Shown piece by piece: positions 17,681 to 26,700 of a DNA stretch of 64,000 bases. Every line of letters begins with the position of its first letter. The stretch's first letter is position 1. The position numbers and the translations under genes are program-made. The notes under the pieces were generated by a model. That model did no database searches and was not told the origin of the DNA. It saw nothing but the letters and a program-made list of their open reading frames with translations. The DNA is from Halobacteriovorax sp. HLS (GTDB lineage: Bacteria > Bdellovibrionota > Bacteriovoracia > Bacteriovoracales > Bacteriovoracaceae): the NCBI RefSeq assembly GCF_004006665.1, contig NZ_QOCL01000016.1, positions 62,001-126,000 of the forward strand, given 5' to 3'.

Positions 17681-18343
17681 GTGGACAAGATTTTTTCAAT
17701 ACCAGATACTAAAAGACTCAAGTATATTGCTATCTATGGAATAGTTGCAACAGTCGCATTTACTGTTATTTATGGGTTTTGTAATAGTATGGCAACAACG
17801 GCCGTAACTAGGTACTCATTATACACTGACTGGGAACTAGATATTCCTCTTATTCCGTGGATGATCTACCCTTATTTATCACTCAACTTATTATTTTTAA
17901 TCTCGGCTTTTGTCATTAAAGACGTTAGCGCTATTAAGGGATACTGTTTAGGAATTGTTGCTGGAGCACTCGCTGCGGGAGTTATATTCTACTTCTTTCC
18001 TGGGAATTTAGGCTTTGTCCGTCAAGAAGTTCCAGGATATGAGTCGATATATAGGGCCATGTTTGAAATTGATCAACCTCATAATTTATTTCCAAGCTTG
18101 CATATAACTTATTCGTCGATTTCCATATGGACAATGATTGAGCAAACCAGAAATAAAGTTTTTCATTTTATCTTGTGGCTCTGGTTAATCCTAATATCAA
18201 TGTCTGTAGTTTTTGTTCATCAACATCATCTCTTTGACATTGTTTCAGGATACATATTGGCAATCATTGTCTTCAAGCTTGTAGTCACTAGATACCACCC
18301 GACAGTGTTTAAGCCTCACTCTTTTTTTTCAAAAAACCTTTAG
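17681..18343 (+). CDS. PAP2-superfamily membrane protein (lipid phosphatase/phosphotransferase type)
   Basis: The 220-residue protein is a paralogue of 2219-2842: a shared YGFCNSMA-like start, TDWELDIPLIP, NLGFVRQEVPG, PHNLFPSLH and HQHHLFDIVSG. The catalytic His/His/Asp set is kept, while the first arginine motif reads VRQE where its paralogue has PRPE. PSLH in place of PSGH again points to the inositolphosphoceramide-synthase-like branch. Start is GTG with AGAGAG upstream. Its 3' end overlaps the convergent exporter gene by 35 bp. A role in moving or removing a phosphate-containing head group fits the locus. Confidence 0.74.
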   Translation: MDKIFSIPDTKRLKYIAIYGIVATVAFTVIYGFCNSMATTAVTRYSLYTDWELDIPLIPWMIYPYLSLNLLFLISAFVIKDVSAIKGYCLGIVAGALAAGVIFYFFPGNLGFVRQEVPGYESIYRAMFEIDQPHNLFPSLHITYSSISIWTMIEQTRNKVFHFILWLWLILISMSVVFVHQHHLFDIVSGYILAIIVFKLVVTRYHPTVFKPHSFFSKNL

Positions 18344-20438
18344 CTAAACAAATATCTCCAAACAATGAAAAGAGAAATCCCACGCAAAGAATAGGACCGA
18401 ATTGTCTCGGTGGTGCAAAGTAGCTTAACGAGAATATTAGACATAGAGAGCTAAGAAGTAGTCCCATCTGAAAAGCACATTTTTCATGATAACTGATTCC
18501 ATCTGTTGAACCATTTTCATGAGCAAAGAGAAATTGGATAGCATTATCGCCTGTTACTCCGACCATCATGGTAATGAAGACACAACTTAGAAAGTTTATC
18601 TTAATATTGAAAATCCACATAAGGATCAGTAACAGAGACGGACCACAGAGACTTGAAAGAACAAAAGACAGTGGTGTTGGAAAGCGAAACCTATAGGCGA
18701 AGAATAATATAACTAGGCAAACTAATAAAAGAGACAGAGCTAGGCTTCTAAAGAATGCTAATGGAATCTTATCCATGAACTCAACATATGAAACGACTTC
18801 TCCTACTAGTTTACATTTGTCAGAACATATTCTTTCAATACCTTCTTTCGTCTTTTTGAAGATATCAAATTGAGTTTCCTTAAATAGAATTATATGTCTG
18901 GTGTTGCCTTCTTTTGAAAGATATCGATCTGCTAAAGGGGATTGCTTGAAATCATTAATCACTGCTGCTTGATATAACTTCGGAATATCCTTTACGAGAA
19001 AGTCTTCTACAGAATAATAGTCTTCAATGTGAGCTATGTTATCGTTCTTTTTAATCTCTTTGAGTATCATTTGTTGGGTAGAGCGAGATTGTTCCTTGTT
19101 GAAGATAAGTGATGCTTCACCTTCCCAACCTCGAGTTTGTTTTAGGACTTCAAAATCTCTATTTATTATATGATCTTTAGGAAAAAGAGAAAGAGGCGAG
19201 TCTGAAACTGAAAGTGTTATTAATATATAGAAAGAAAGTGGATAGAGTAAAAAACTAAAGTAGCCTAAGTAGCGATTAGGAGTAATGAGGTTGATGAAAC
19301 TATTCCATTTTTTACTTGTTATAAATTTTGACTTTTGACTCTCTACCAATGAATTGACGTTAAATAAATTTAAAAAACCTGGCAAAATGAAGAAGATGGC
19401 GACCCATTCAAGAAGAGCACCTGTGGCCGCCATTATTCCAAATCTTGCAATAATGTCTATATCTGTAAAGTACAAGCTTCCAAAGCCAAGTATCGTTGTG
19501 AAAGAAGTGAAGAAGCTTGGTCTTTTAAGTTTCTTAAAAGTCTCCTTTAGCGATAGGCCTTTTAAATTTTCATGTAGAATGAAAAAGTAATCTTCTATTG
19601 AAGCAACAGCAATCATTATAAAAAGACCAGAAGAGAGAATCTCTATCGGGATTCCAAGGGATGCCATAATTCCGTGAACAACTACACCAACCCAAATGAA
19701 TGAGGCACATAAAAGAAGTCCACTTTTAAAAGTTCCAAAAAAGAATCGAAACGAAAAAATGATAATTAATAGAAAGAGAATATTAAGTTTGAAGTTATGT
19801 TTAACACCTTGAATTGCATAATATGTATATATTGAAGTTCCTGCCATATGAATATCGAAACTTTGCTGTAACTCCCTATTCTCATTCTCTATTAAGTTTT
19901 GAATAGCTGAGGGCTTAAAGGAACCAAATCGATTTTCTTTATCAGCGTCCTTTAAACTAATCTCAAATGAATAGTTCGCTCCGTCTCTCGAACTGATAAT
20001 GTTGTTCCAAGGTGTTGAAGAAAACCTGGTGAGCTCTTTTGCATAATCTTGATCGAGTAAGTCGGGTTTTATGAGCTTGTAATAGAAAAGATATTCCTTA
20101 TCTTCAAATGTAGGAGTGTAGAAACTAAATGGAGAGATTATTTCATCTATATCGAAGTTCTTTCGTTTTTGACTGTTAATCCACTGATAAGATTTTTGCT
20201 TGTCTAAAGAGTTCCATTGCTCGTCCTTAGGACTTATTATGTAAAATAGTGAATTCTTAAAGCCAAATTCTTTACGTAATTCCCTGAAATTTTTAGAACT
20301 AGGAAGTTTTTGATCTACTAGTTCAGTCATTGAAACAAGAACTTTTAAGTCACTTAAATTTGGTAGTAAGACCAACAATGGAATCAAGAACAAGCATAAA
20401 GAGAAAATGATCTGAAAGCGTTTTTTGTTTTGGTACAT
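18309..20438 (-). CDS. RND/MMPL-family exporter
   Basis: The 709-residue protein has the two-fold RND plan: a first membrane helix (about 8-26), a large periplasmic loop, five helices (about 212-345), a seventh helix, a second loop and five more helices. Charged motifs in the helices, FIMIAVASIEDYFFILHE and VGVTGDNAIQFLFAHE, are those of MMPL/HpnN-type proteins rather than of AcrB-type drug pumps, which are longer. Members carry lipids such as hopanoids or mycolate precursors out of the inner membrane, so export of the locus product is the simplest reading. No membrane-fusion protein or TolC gene is adjacent. No clear ribosome site precedes the ATG. Confidence 0.8.
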   Translation of the reverse strand: MYQNKKRFQIIFSLCLFLIPLLVLLPNLSDLKVLVSMTELVDQKLPSSKNFRELRKEFGFKNSLFYIISPKDEQWNSLDKQKSYQWINSQKRKNFDIDEIISPFSFYTPTFEDKEYLFYYKLIKPDLLDQDYAKELTRFSSTPWNNIISSRDGANYSFEISLKDADKENRFGSFKPSAIQNLIENENRELQQSFDIHMAGTSIYTYYAIQGVKHNFKLNILFLLIIIFSFRFFFGTFKSGLLLCASFIWVGVVVHGIMASLGIPIEILSSGLFIMIAVASIEDYFFILHENLKGLSLKETFKKLKRPSFFTSFTTILGFGSLYFTDIDIIARFGIMAATGALLEWVAIFFILPGFLNLFNVNSLVESQKSKFITSKKWNSFINLITPNRYLGYFSFLLYPLSFYILITLSVSDSPLSLFPKDHIINRDFEVLKQTRGWEGEASLIFNKEQSRSTQQMILKEIKKNDNIAHIEDYYSVEDFLVKDIPKLYQAAVINDFKQSPLADRYLSKEGNTRHIILFKETQFDIFKKTKEGIERICSDKCKLVGEVVSYVEFMDKIPLAFFRSLALSLLLVCLVILFFAYRFRFPTPLSFVLSSLCGPSLLLILMWIFNIKINFLSCVFITMMVGVTGDNAIQFLFAHENGSTDGISYHEKCAFQMGLLLSSLCLIFSLSYFAPPRQFGPILCVGFLFSLFGDICLAKGFLKKKSEA

Positions 20439-20504
20439 TAGTATTTAAAGATAATGATTCCCTATTTATTTATTTAGAAATATAGGTGATAATTTGAAAG
20501 CAAA

Positions 20505-20520
20505 ACTAAACTAGTTTAGT
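20505..20520. promoter_or_regulatory. perfect 16-bp palindrome, candidate operator
   Basis: ACTAAACTAGTTTAGT reads the same on both strands. It lies in the 117-bp divergent gap between the exporter gene (start 20438) and the secreted-protein gene (start 20556), where it could control one or both. Confidence 0.5.
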
Positions 20521-20555
20521 GCTCTTTAAATAAGTGTATAACAAGGACGAATTTA

Positions 20556-22070
20556 ATGCATCTTAAAAAAATGGTAGGCCTTGCGGCTCTTCTCTCTATG
20601 ACCTTAGCGGCAAACGCAAACTATCCTGACGCCTCAAAATGGTCTACATCATTTAAGTGGAAAAAATCGTCGCAAATGCCAAAGTTAATCAAGCAAGCTC
20701 AAAAAAGACATAACTCGAGAAAGGTTGCTAACTTTAATGCCATCGATTTATCTCTAATGAGCACAGAGTATAAAGGAATGGTTGAGAAAATTATTAATGC
20801 TGATAGTGCTGATAAGATTGCAAAGTTGATATCAGAGCTAGAGCCGAAGCTAGACGATATGCCTGCAGATGCAAAGTTCCTAGGTACACAGCTTGTAATG
20901 TTAAAGCCCTTTAGAGGTTTAATCTATCGTATGATTCCTCTTGTAGAGAAAGAGAAAATTACTCACTCGTATTTAAGAAATCAAGTTAAAATAGTAGCTT
21001 CAAATATGAGAGTTTATCTTCCAATGGAGCATTGGGAAGCTGGATTTGAATATATGACTGAGCCGTATCTAGCTAAAAATGGAAAAATTGTTACTCAATT
21101 TGATGATGATAAGAGCTTCCTTAAAGTAACTAAATCAGGAACAGAGAAATTTCAAGACTTTGTTGGTAATGAAGTCTATGAAGCAATGGCAACTGCTGCC
21201 AATAGAATTGAGACTATTGATTTCTCTGAAAAGCCAATGGTTTGGGATAATAAAGCAAGCTCAGGTAAGAAGTCATTCAAAGATGACTTTGAAGATATAA
21301 GATATAGAAACTTAGGTGAGGCCGAAAGGTATATTGCTCTAAGTTCTCTACATTTTGGTATGCACTACTTAAACTACCTTGTTTCCTATAACATTGAAGG
21401 AAGTTTAAAGCTTTCTAAAGACATCGGAAAGCTCTATGGGATTGATGGATTCTTTAGAGGTGAGATAGAAGGTGTACCTTCATATAAGTGGGTAAAGAAA
21501 GTTAATAGTAAATCATATGAGAATATTGGAAAACTTAGAAAGGGCTATAAGGCCAATATGGCCCTTAGTTACGATCACTTAAAAGAAGGTGTTCGTAATC
21601 TAAGAATTGCAAGAGAAGAGCTTCGAAATGAAAGTGCAAGTAGATTTTTGGCAATTGATCCAGCAAAGCTAAACGCATGGGATGAAAATATAGAAAGGCA
21701 ATTTAAACATATTGAATGTTTAACTAATGATCAAAAAGAAAGTACGCCTTCTGCATGTCCAATTAGAAGTGCTGTCACTGGGCATACTGTAATCGTTGAT
21801 CTAAAAGGTTTTTATATGAACCCTCCTAACGACTTAAAAGCATTCTTACCAACTAGCTGGGACACAAAGACTAAAATGATAAAGAAGCACGGGAAGGAAT
21901 TCCCTAATTATAAATGGGGGACACCTACCCAGTGGAATGTCTCAGTTTATAAAAAGCATGTTTTTCCACAAATAACATCGGATCAAGATATTCCAAAGTA
22001 TGTGAGAACTCTTAGACAGGCCTTTGGTGGAGAAGCCTTTGGTGTTCCGATGGCAATTTTTGTTGAATAA
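20556..22070 (+). CDS. secreted protein of unknown function
   Basis: The 504-residue protein starts with a clear signal peptide (LGLAALL-like core, cleavage after ANA near residue 22) and is otherwise hydrophilic and probably helical. Two cysteines occur late, in IECLTND and SACPIRS, and could form one disulfide. Its C-terminus ends abruptly with VPMAIFVE. I recognise no family. AAGGAC stands before the ATG, and a perfect palindrome lies 36 bp upstream of the ATG. A strong terminator follows, so it is a single-gene unit. It could be part of the adjacent exporter system, but only position suggests that. Confidence 0.75.
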   Translation: MHLKKMVGLAALLSMTLAANANYPDASKWSTSFKWKKSSQMPKLIKQAQKRHNSRKVANFNAIDLSLMSTEYKGMVEKIINADSADKIAKLISELEPKLDDMPADAKFLGTQLVMLKPFRGLIYRMIPLVEKEKITHSYLRNQVKIVASNMRVYLPMEHWEAGFEYMTEPYLAKNGKIVTQFDDDKSFLKVTKSGTEKFQDFVGNEVYEAMATAANRIETIDFSEKPMVWDNKASSGKKSFKDDFEDIRYRNLGEAERYIALSSLHFGMHYLNYLVSYNIEGSLKLSKDIGKLYGIDGFFRGEIEGVPSYKWVKKVNSKSYENIGKLRKGYKANMALSYDHLKEGVRNLRIAREELRNESASRFLAIDPAKLNAWDENIERQFKHIECLTNDQKESTPSACPIRSAVTGHTVIVDLKGFYMNPPNDLKAFLPTSWDTKTKMIKKHGKEFPNYKWGTPTQWNVSVYKKHVFPQITSDQDIPKYVRTLRQAFGGEAFGVPMAIFVE

Positions 22071-22094
22071 CGAAGAAAAAATGTCCTAACTTTG

Positions 22095-22124
22095 AGAGCT
22101 TCTTTATAGAAGCTCTTTTTTTTT
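22095..22124 (+). terminator. Rho-independent terminator
   Basis: AGAGCTTCT (22095-22103), a TTAT loop and AGAAGCTCT (22108-22116) form a perfect 9-bp stem that runs straight into nine T residues. It ends the gene at 20556-22070. Confidence 0.9.
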
Positions 22125-22155
22125 GTAATATATAACAATAATTAAAGGACAAAAA

Positions 22156-23091
22156 TTGCTTAGTTTAATCTTTACAATACTCATTAATCTGACTTTCTCT
22201 TTAGAGATTAAAACTCTTGAACTTCAGTGTTCTCAAGGGAAGGCAAATTCTTGTTTTGATGTCGCCTATGGATATTCACTTAAAGGAGATCAAGTTCGGC
22301 CAATTCAATTTTTTGAAAAAGGTTGTGAATTTAAAGATGGAAAGTCTTGTTACGCTCTTTATAAAATAAATAAGAAACTAAAGCAGAAAATGGAGGAGGA
22401 GAAGTTTTTAGATTTCTCTTGTGACTATGAATTTGCTAAAGGATGTCTTGCTTTATCTAAAAAGAAATTCAAACAATCCGAGTTCTTACTGGGGCTTGAA
22501 AAGCTGAAAAAGGCATGTGTATTAAAAGATAAGGCATCTTGTGATTTTCTAAGAGAGAAAGAGTCTTACTTTTCAAGGGTAGTAAGAAGTTCGGAAAAAG
22601 AGCTAAAGAAAGAAGAGCTAGAACATCAAAAAATATATTTAAAAGAACTTAATTCTAGAATTACTTCTAGAATTAAATTATGTACGGAAAAAAATGATCA
22701 AAATTGCGCATTGGTTGCAAAAGATTATCTCTTTTTAGCAAATATTAAAGAGGCCAGAAAGTGGTCTGAGATCTCTTGTAAGAATCAAGACCCAAAAGGT
22801 TGTCTTATCCTTGGAGAAGTAGAACAAAAGGAAGGAAAAGAGGAATTTCCTTCTTTTATGAAGGCCTGTGAATTAAAGAGTTCTTTAGGTTGTTATCGAT
22901 ACGCTCAAAGTATAGAAGTAAAGAACTTGGCTAAGGCGATGTCCTTTTATAAGGAAAGTTGTGATTCGGCCCAAGCTCCTATCGTAGAATCTTGTCAAAA
23001 GTATGCAATATATAATAAAGGAAACCCAATTTTTTACAAAAGGTACCTTGGACGTGTGTGTGAGCTAGATAAATCTCTTTGTAAAAAGTAA
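22156..23091 (+). CDS. secreted cysteine-rich Sel1/Hcp-like repeat protein
   Basis: The 311-residue protein begins with a hydrophobic signal (TTG start, AAAGGA 7 nt upstream) and then consists of helical repeats, each with a pair of cysteines spaced C-X7-C: CSQGKANSC, CEFKDGKSC, CDYEFAKGC, CVLKDKASC, CTEKNDQNC, CKNQDPKGC, CELKSSLGC. This is the pattern of Sel1-like, Helicobacter Hcp-type proteins, where each repeat is a helix pair joined by a disulfide. They act as protein-binding scaffolds in the periplasm or outside the cell. The middle (about residues 135-165) is a charged stretch without cysteines, likely a long helix. The partner is unknown. Confidence 0.75.
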   Translation: MLSLIFTILINLTFSLEIKTLELQCSQGKANSCFDVAYGYSLKGDQVRPIQFFEKGCEFKDGKSCYALYKINKKLKQKMEEEKFLDFSCDYEFAKGCLALSKKKFKQSEFLLGLEKLKKACVLKDKASCDFLREKESYFSRVVRSSEKELKKEELEHQKIYLKELNSRITSRIKLCTEKNDQNCALVAKDYLFLANIKEARKWSEISCKNQDPKGCLILGEVEQKEGKEEFPSFMKACELKSSLGCYRYAQSIEVKNLAKAMSFYKESCDSAQAPIVESCQKYAIYNKGNPIFYKRYLGRVCELDKSLCKK

Positions 23092-23121
23092 TTGTCACAT
23101 CAGTATATATCTCCCTATACT
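23092..23121 (+). promoter_or_regulatory. promoter giving a leaderless mRNA for 23128
   Basis: TTGTCA (23092-23097), an 18-bp spacer and TATACT (23116-23121) form a near-consensus promoter. The ATG follows exactly 6 nt after the -10 box, and no Shine-Dalgarno is present. Confidence 0.6.
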
Positions 23122-23127
23122 TAACTA

Positions 23128-23592
23128 ATGAAATTAATTATTGCTTCTACACTTTTGCTTTCTTGCATGACAATACTTGCTTGTCCTAATTTAGATGGGC
23201 TCTACTTTTGTCAGACAAGTATGGGAGAAGTCTCACAGCTTGAGCTTCAGCATGAAGTGTCTAATGGTGTAACAAGCTATATTTTTAAAGATATGAATGA
23301 AATAGAAGGTCGATGGATTGTTGATGGAAAGCTGCGCTCTCTTAACTCTTCCCCCATGGATGGGGTTTCTAATTTAAAATATAGAGCCAAGTGTATCAAT
23401 GAAGAGCTTAGTCTTTATATGACGGGAGACCTTCCTGATTTTAATGATAAGATAAAGATGAATGTATCTCTGTATCTTGATTCATCAAAAAACTTAGTGC
23501 AAAAGACAAGTGGCCAGTTCTCCGATGGAACACCTCTTCCGGAGGTTTTGACAGTGTGTCATAGAGGCTCTTTTGCTAAGCGAAAAAAGTAG
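23128..23592 (+). CDS. small secreted protein, unknown function
   Basis: The 154-residue protein begins with a signal peptide (MKLIIASTLLLSC...ILAC); it may be cleaved by signal peptidase I or be a lipoprotein at Cys12 or Cys19. The rest is probably a small beta-barrel-like fold with three further cysteines. Its size, N-terminal GLYFC/GKWSA-like start and strand-rich body resemble the 137-residue secreted protein at 52434-52847; similarity is weak. The promoter puts the transcription start at the ATG. Confidence 0.65.
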   Translation: MKLIIASTLLLSCMTILACPNLDGLYFCQTSMGEVSQLELQHEVSNGVTSYIFKDMNEIEGRWIVDGKLRSLNSSPMDGVSNLKYRAKCINEELSLYMTGDLPDFNDKIKMNVSLYLDSSKNLVQKTSGQFSDGTPLPEVLTVCHRGSFAKRKK

Positions 23593-23752
23593 TATCATTT
23601 AGTTTTCGTTATTAGAGTTATAATTACCTGAAAATTCATTGTCCTCTGGCCTCACATCATCTTACATTTCACAATTAATCGTGTACGAATTCCCTCTATT
23701 AATGGTAAATTTAGCACACACAAACACACAGATTCAAGCAAAGGACCAGCTT

Positions 23753-26700
23753 GTGAAATTGAAGAGACTAGTAATACAGGGATTTAAATCCTTTAAAGAT
23801 CGCACGACTATACATTTCGATGATGGAATTACAGGAATTGTAGGACCAAACGGTTGTGGAAAATCAAATATTGTTGATGCCTTGTTTTGGGTAATGGGTG
23901 AGCAGTCAGCTAAGCATCTTCGTGGTAAATCCATGAAAGATCTTATTTTTGCTGGTTCATCTAAATACAATCCAGGTGGATTTGCTGAAGCTACTTTAGT
24001 TCTTGGTAACGAGGGTGGAAAGCATATTCATATCGGTAACAAAGTTTCTAGCCCTAGCGAAATACAGCTAACTCGTAAACTTTATAGAAATGGTGAAACT
24101 GAATATAGAATTAATAATATTCCTGCCAGACTTAGAGATATTCAAGAAGTTTTCATGGATACAGGTGCCGGAGCAAAATCATATTCGATTATCGCACAAG
24201 GTGAAATCAATAGACTTGTTCAAGCTAAGCCTGAAGAGCGTCGCTCGATGATTGAAGATGTTGCTGGTATTACAAAGTTTAAACTTAGAAAAAAAGAATC
24301 ACTTAAAAAAATTGAACAAACTCAGCTAAATTTAAATAGACTTCAAGATTTACAGTCTGAAATAGAAAAGAATTTAAAGGCCCTGCAAAAGCAAGCTGAG
24401 AGAGCAGAAAAAGCAAGATCTCTTAAAGAGAAGATTAAAAGAAATGATATTGTTGTAAATGCTCATAAGGCCTACGATCTACTTAAGGATTTGAGAGATG
24501 GTAGAACTATTTTAAATGAAAAAGTAATCGAAGTTGAAACTTGGTCGACTAGAAAGAATAGTCTAGAAATCTCTCTTGAAGAGGAGAGATTTAAAAAAGA
24601 AGAGCAAGCAGAAAAGATCGAGATTCTTCAAAAAGAAAGAAATGAGCTATCTACTCAACTTGCAACTTCAGAAGAAAGGTTTGTTAACCTTTGTAAAAAT
24701 CTTACAGATAAAGAAGCCCTTATCGAAACTCGTCAAAAAGAAATGGATGAGCTTAAAGAGGAACTTGTAGAGAGAGAGACTAAGATTCAAAACCTTAAGA
24801 CTTCGCTAGAAGAGCTTCAGACAAGAAATGAAGAATCATGTAACTTTGAAGAATTAGAAGAAAAATTAGAGATGATGAAAGAGCAGCTTGAACTTAAGGC
24901 TGAACAAGTTGATTCTCTGAAAATATCAATAGAGGAAAAGAAGTCAGAGCTTACTTCTCTTGAGCAATCTGAATTTCAAAACTCTTCTAAACTAGAAGAG
25001 TTTGCTGGAAACCTTGAAGATATTACTGAAGAAATAGAGGTATTAGAAAAACAATACTCTGGAGTTTCAACTCAAATTGCTGATGAAAGAGATGCCGTTC
25101 ATGCAGCTCAAGCACTTAGTGATGAGCTTTCATTAAAGGAATCAGAATTAAAAGAAGTTATTGAAAAATTAATCTCTGAGAATAAATCTCTTGAACTTGA
25201 GTTAAAAGAAAAAAGTAAGATATTAATCACAACCGAATCTAAGTTATCTTCCTTAAAAGAGATATCTGCTGCAATGGATGGTGTTAGGGAAGGTGCTGCA
25301 AACTTTCTTGAAGGTGTTGATAATGAAAAATATCAATTACTTGGAAACCTGATTCAATGTGATGAAGTTCACGCTAAAGCAGTTCAAAATCTTCTTAGTG
25401 ACTTTATGGACACTCTTGTAAGCACAGAAGATGAGTTTGCTCCAATCTTAGAATGGTGTAAGACCAACGATGATAAAGCGCTTGAATTTTTATCTCCTAA
25501 TAAAAATGGAGATATGACTTCTGAGGAGTCGATTGAGAGATTAAAAGTTGCTACTGGTGGAGATATTACTCCAGTACACGAATTACTTAACCTACCTGAA
25601 GAATACAGGGCCAAGCTTACTCCATTTTTTGATGGTTACTTTATTTCAAATAGTCTAACGGCCGAGACATTTAATGGTGTTTCAGATTCTATTAAATTTA
25701 AAGCAATAAGTTCTTCAAATGGAAAAACACTTGTTAGAAATGTAGGTAATGGAAAGATCTTAACAATGTCTGGTTCAAGTGAAGGGCAGGGAATTGTTGA
25801 GAGAAATAACCAAATTTTAGAATTGGAAAAGAATTTAGAGGTTCTTGAAGTTGAAGTGGCTGCACTTGAGTCTAAGTGTAACGATAGTTCTCAATCTCTT
25901 GAAGATAAAAGAGATGAGTTAGAACTTCTTAGAAATCAATTATCTGAGTCTAAATCTGATTTTGCATCTAAGAATTCTGCCCTTGAGTCTAAGCTTGCTG
26001 GAATGGAAACAGGAAATGCTAGGCTTGATATTCTTCAAAACAGAAAGAGTGAAATATCTAAAGCAAGACTTGATCTACTTGAAAGCGAAGACTCTATTTC
26101 TAAAAAGAAGGCCCTTCTATGTGAAGACCTTGAAGACAAGACTTCAAGATATGAAGAGTTAAATGATGAATTAGTAGACTTTAAATCGACCTATGAGACT
26201 GAAAGAGAGTCTTATATGGAAAAACAAGTAGAGATCAATACTTTTAAAGAGCGAGTAAATAGCTTTGAGTCTCAAATTGAAGATATTAAGCTTCAGATGG
26301 AAAAACAGACCAATAGAATTTCGTCTAACGAAGAACTTATTGAAAAGTATAATGAAGAAATAGAGTTAACAAATAATAGTATTGATGAACTTGAAACATC
26401 TAATCAGAATATGGCTTCAGAGTTAACTGATAAGGATGATGTTCTTAATATTATGAAAGATGATTTAACACAGCTTCTATTTGCAATGCAAGAAAGAGAA
26501 GATGAAGTTAAAGAACTTACTAAGAAAGTTAATAAGAATGATAAGGAAATAACTGAATACGAACTCAAGTTGGCCCAATGGCAAAATGAAGAAGTAGAAG
26601 TTGTAAAAAATATTTTCGAAAAGTATCAAATTGATCTTCGTGATGCGATTGGTGGTTTTCTTGAGTATAGTGAAGAAGACCATTCTGAGTTACTTGATGT

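Noticed and set aside
384-20438. The lipid locus as a genomic island inserted at tRNA-Pro
   Set aside because: The locus starts next to a tRNA gene, but no integrase, transposase or repeat of the tRNA 3' end was seen in the window, and base composition does not visibly differ.
485-20438. A sphingolipid biosynthesis cluster
   Set aside because: PAP2 proteins of the inositolphosphoceramide-synthase-like type and GNAT-like acyltransferases fit, but there is no serine palmitoyltransferase, ACP or ceramide reductase in the window.
485-20438. An enediyne or polyyne cluster
   Set aside because: UnbU/UnbV-like and multiple desaturases recall these, but no PKS, acyl-AMP ligase, ACP or thioesterase is present.
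23639-23752. A 38-residue N-terminal extension of SMC
   Set aside because: The upstream starts lack ribosome sites and the added residues are unrelated to SMC; the GTG at 23753 has AAGGA at good spacing.
23734-23970. A minus-strand open frame inside smc
   Set aside because: It lies wholly inside the conserved Walker A region of smc and has no independent support.
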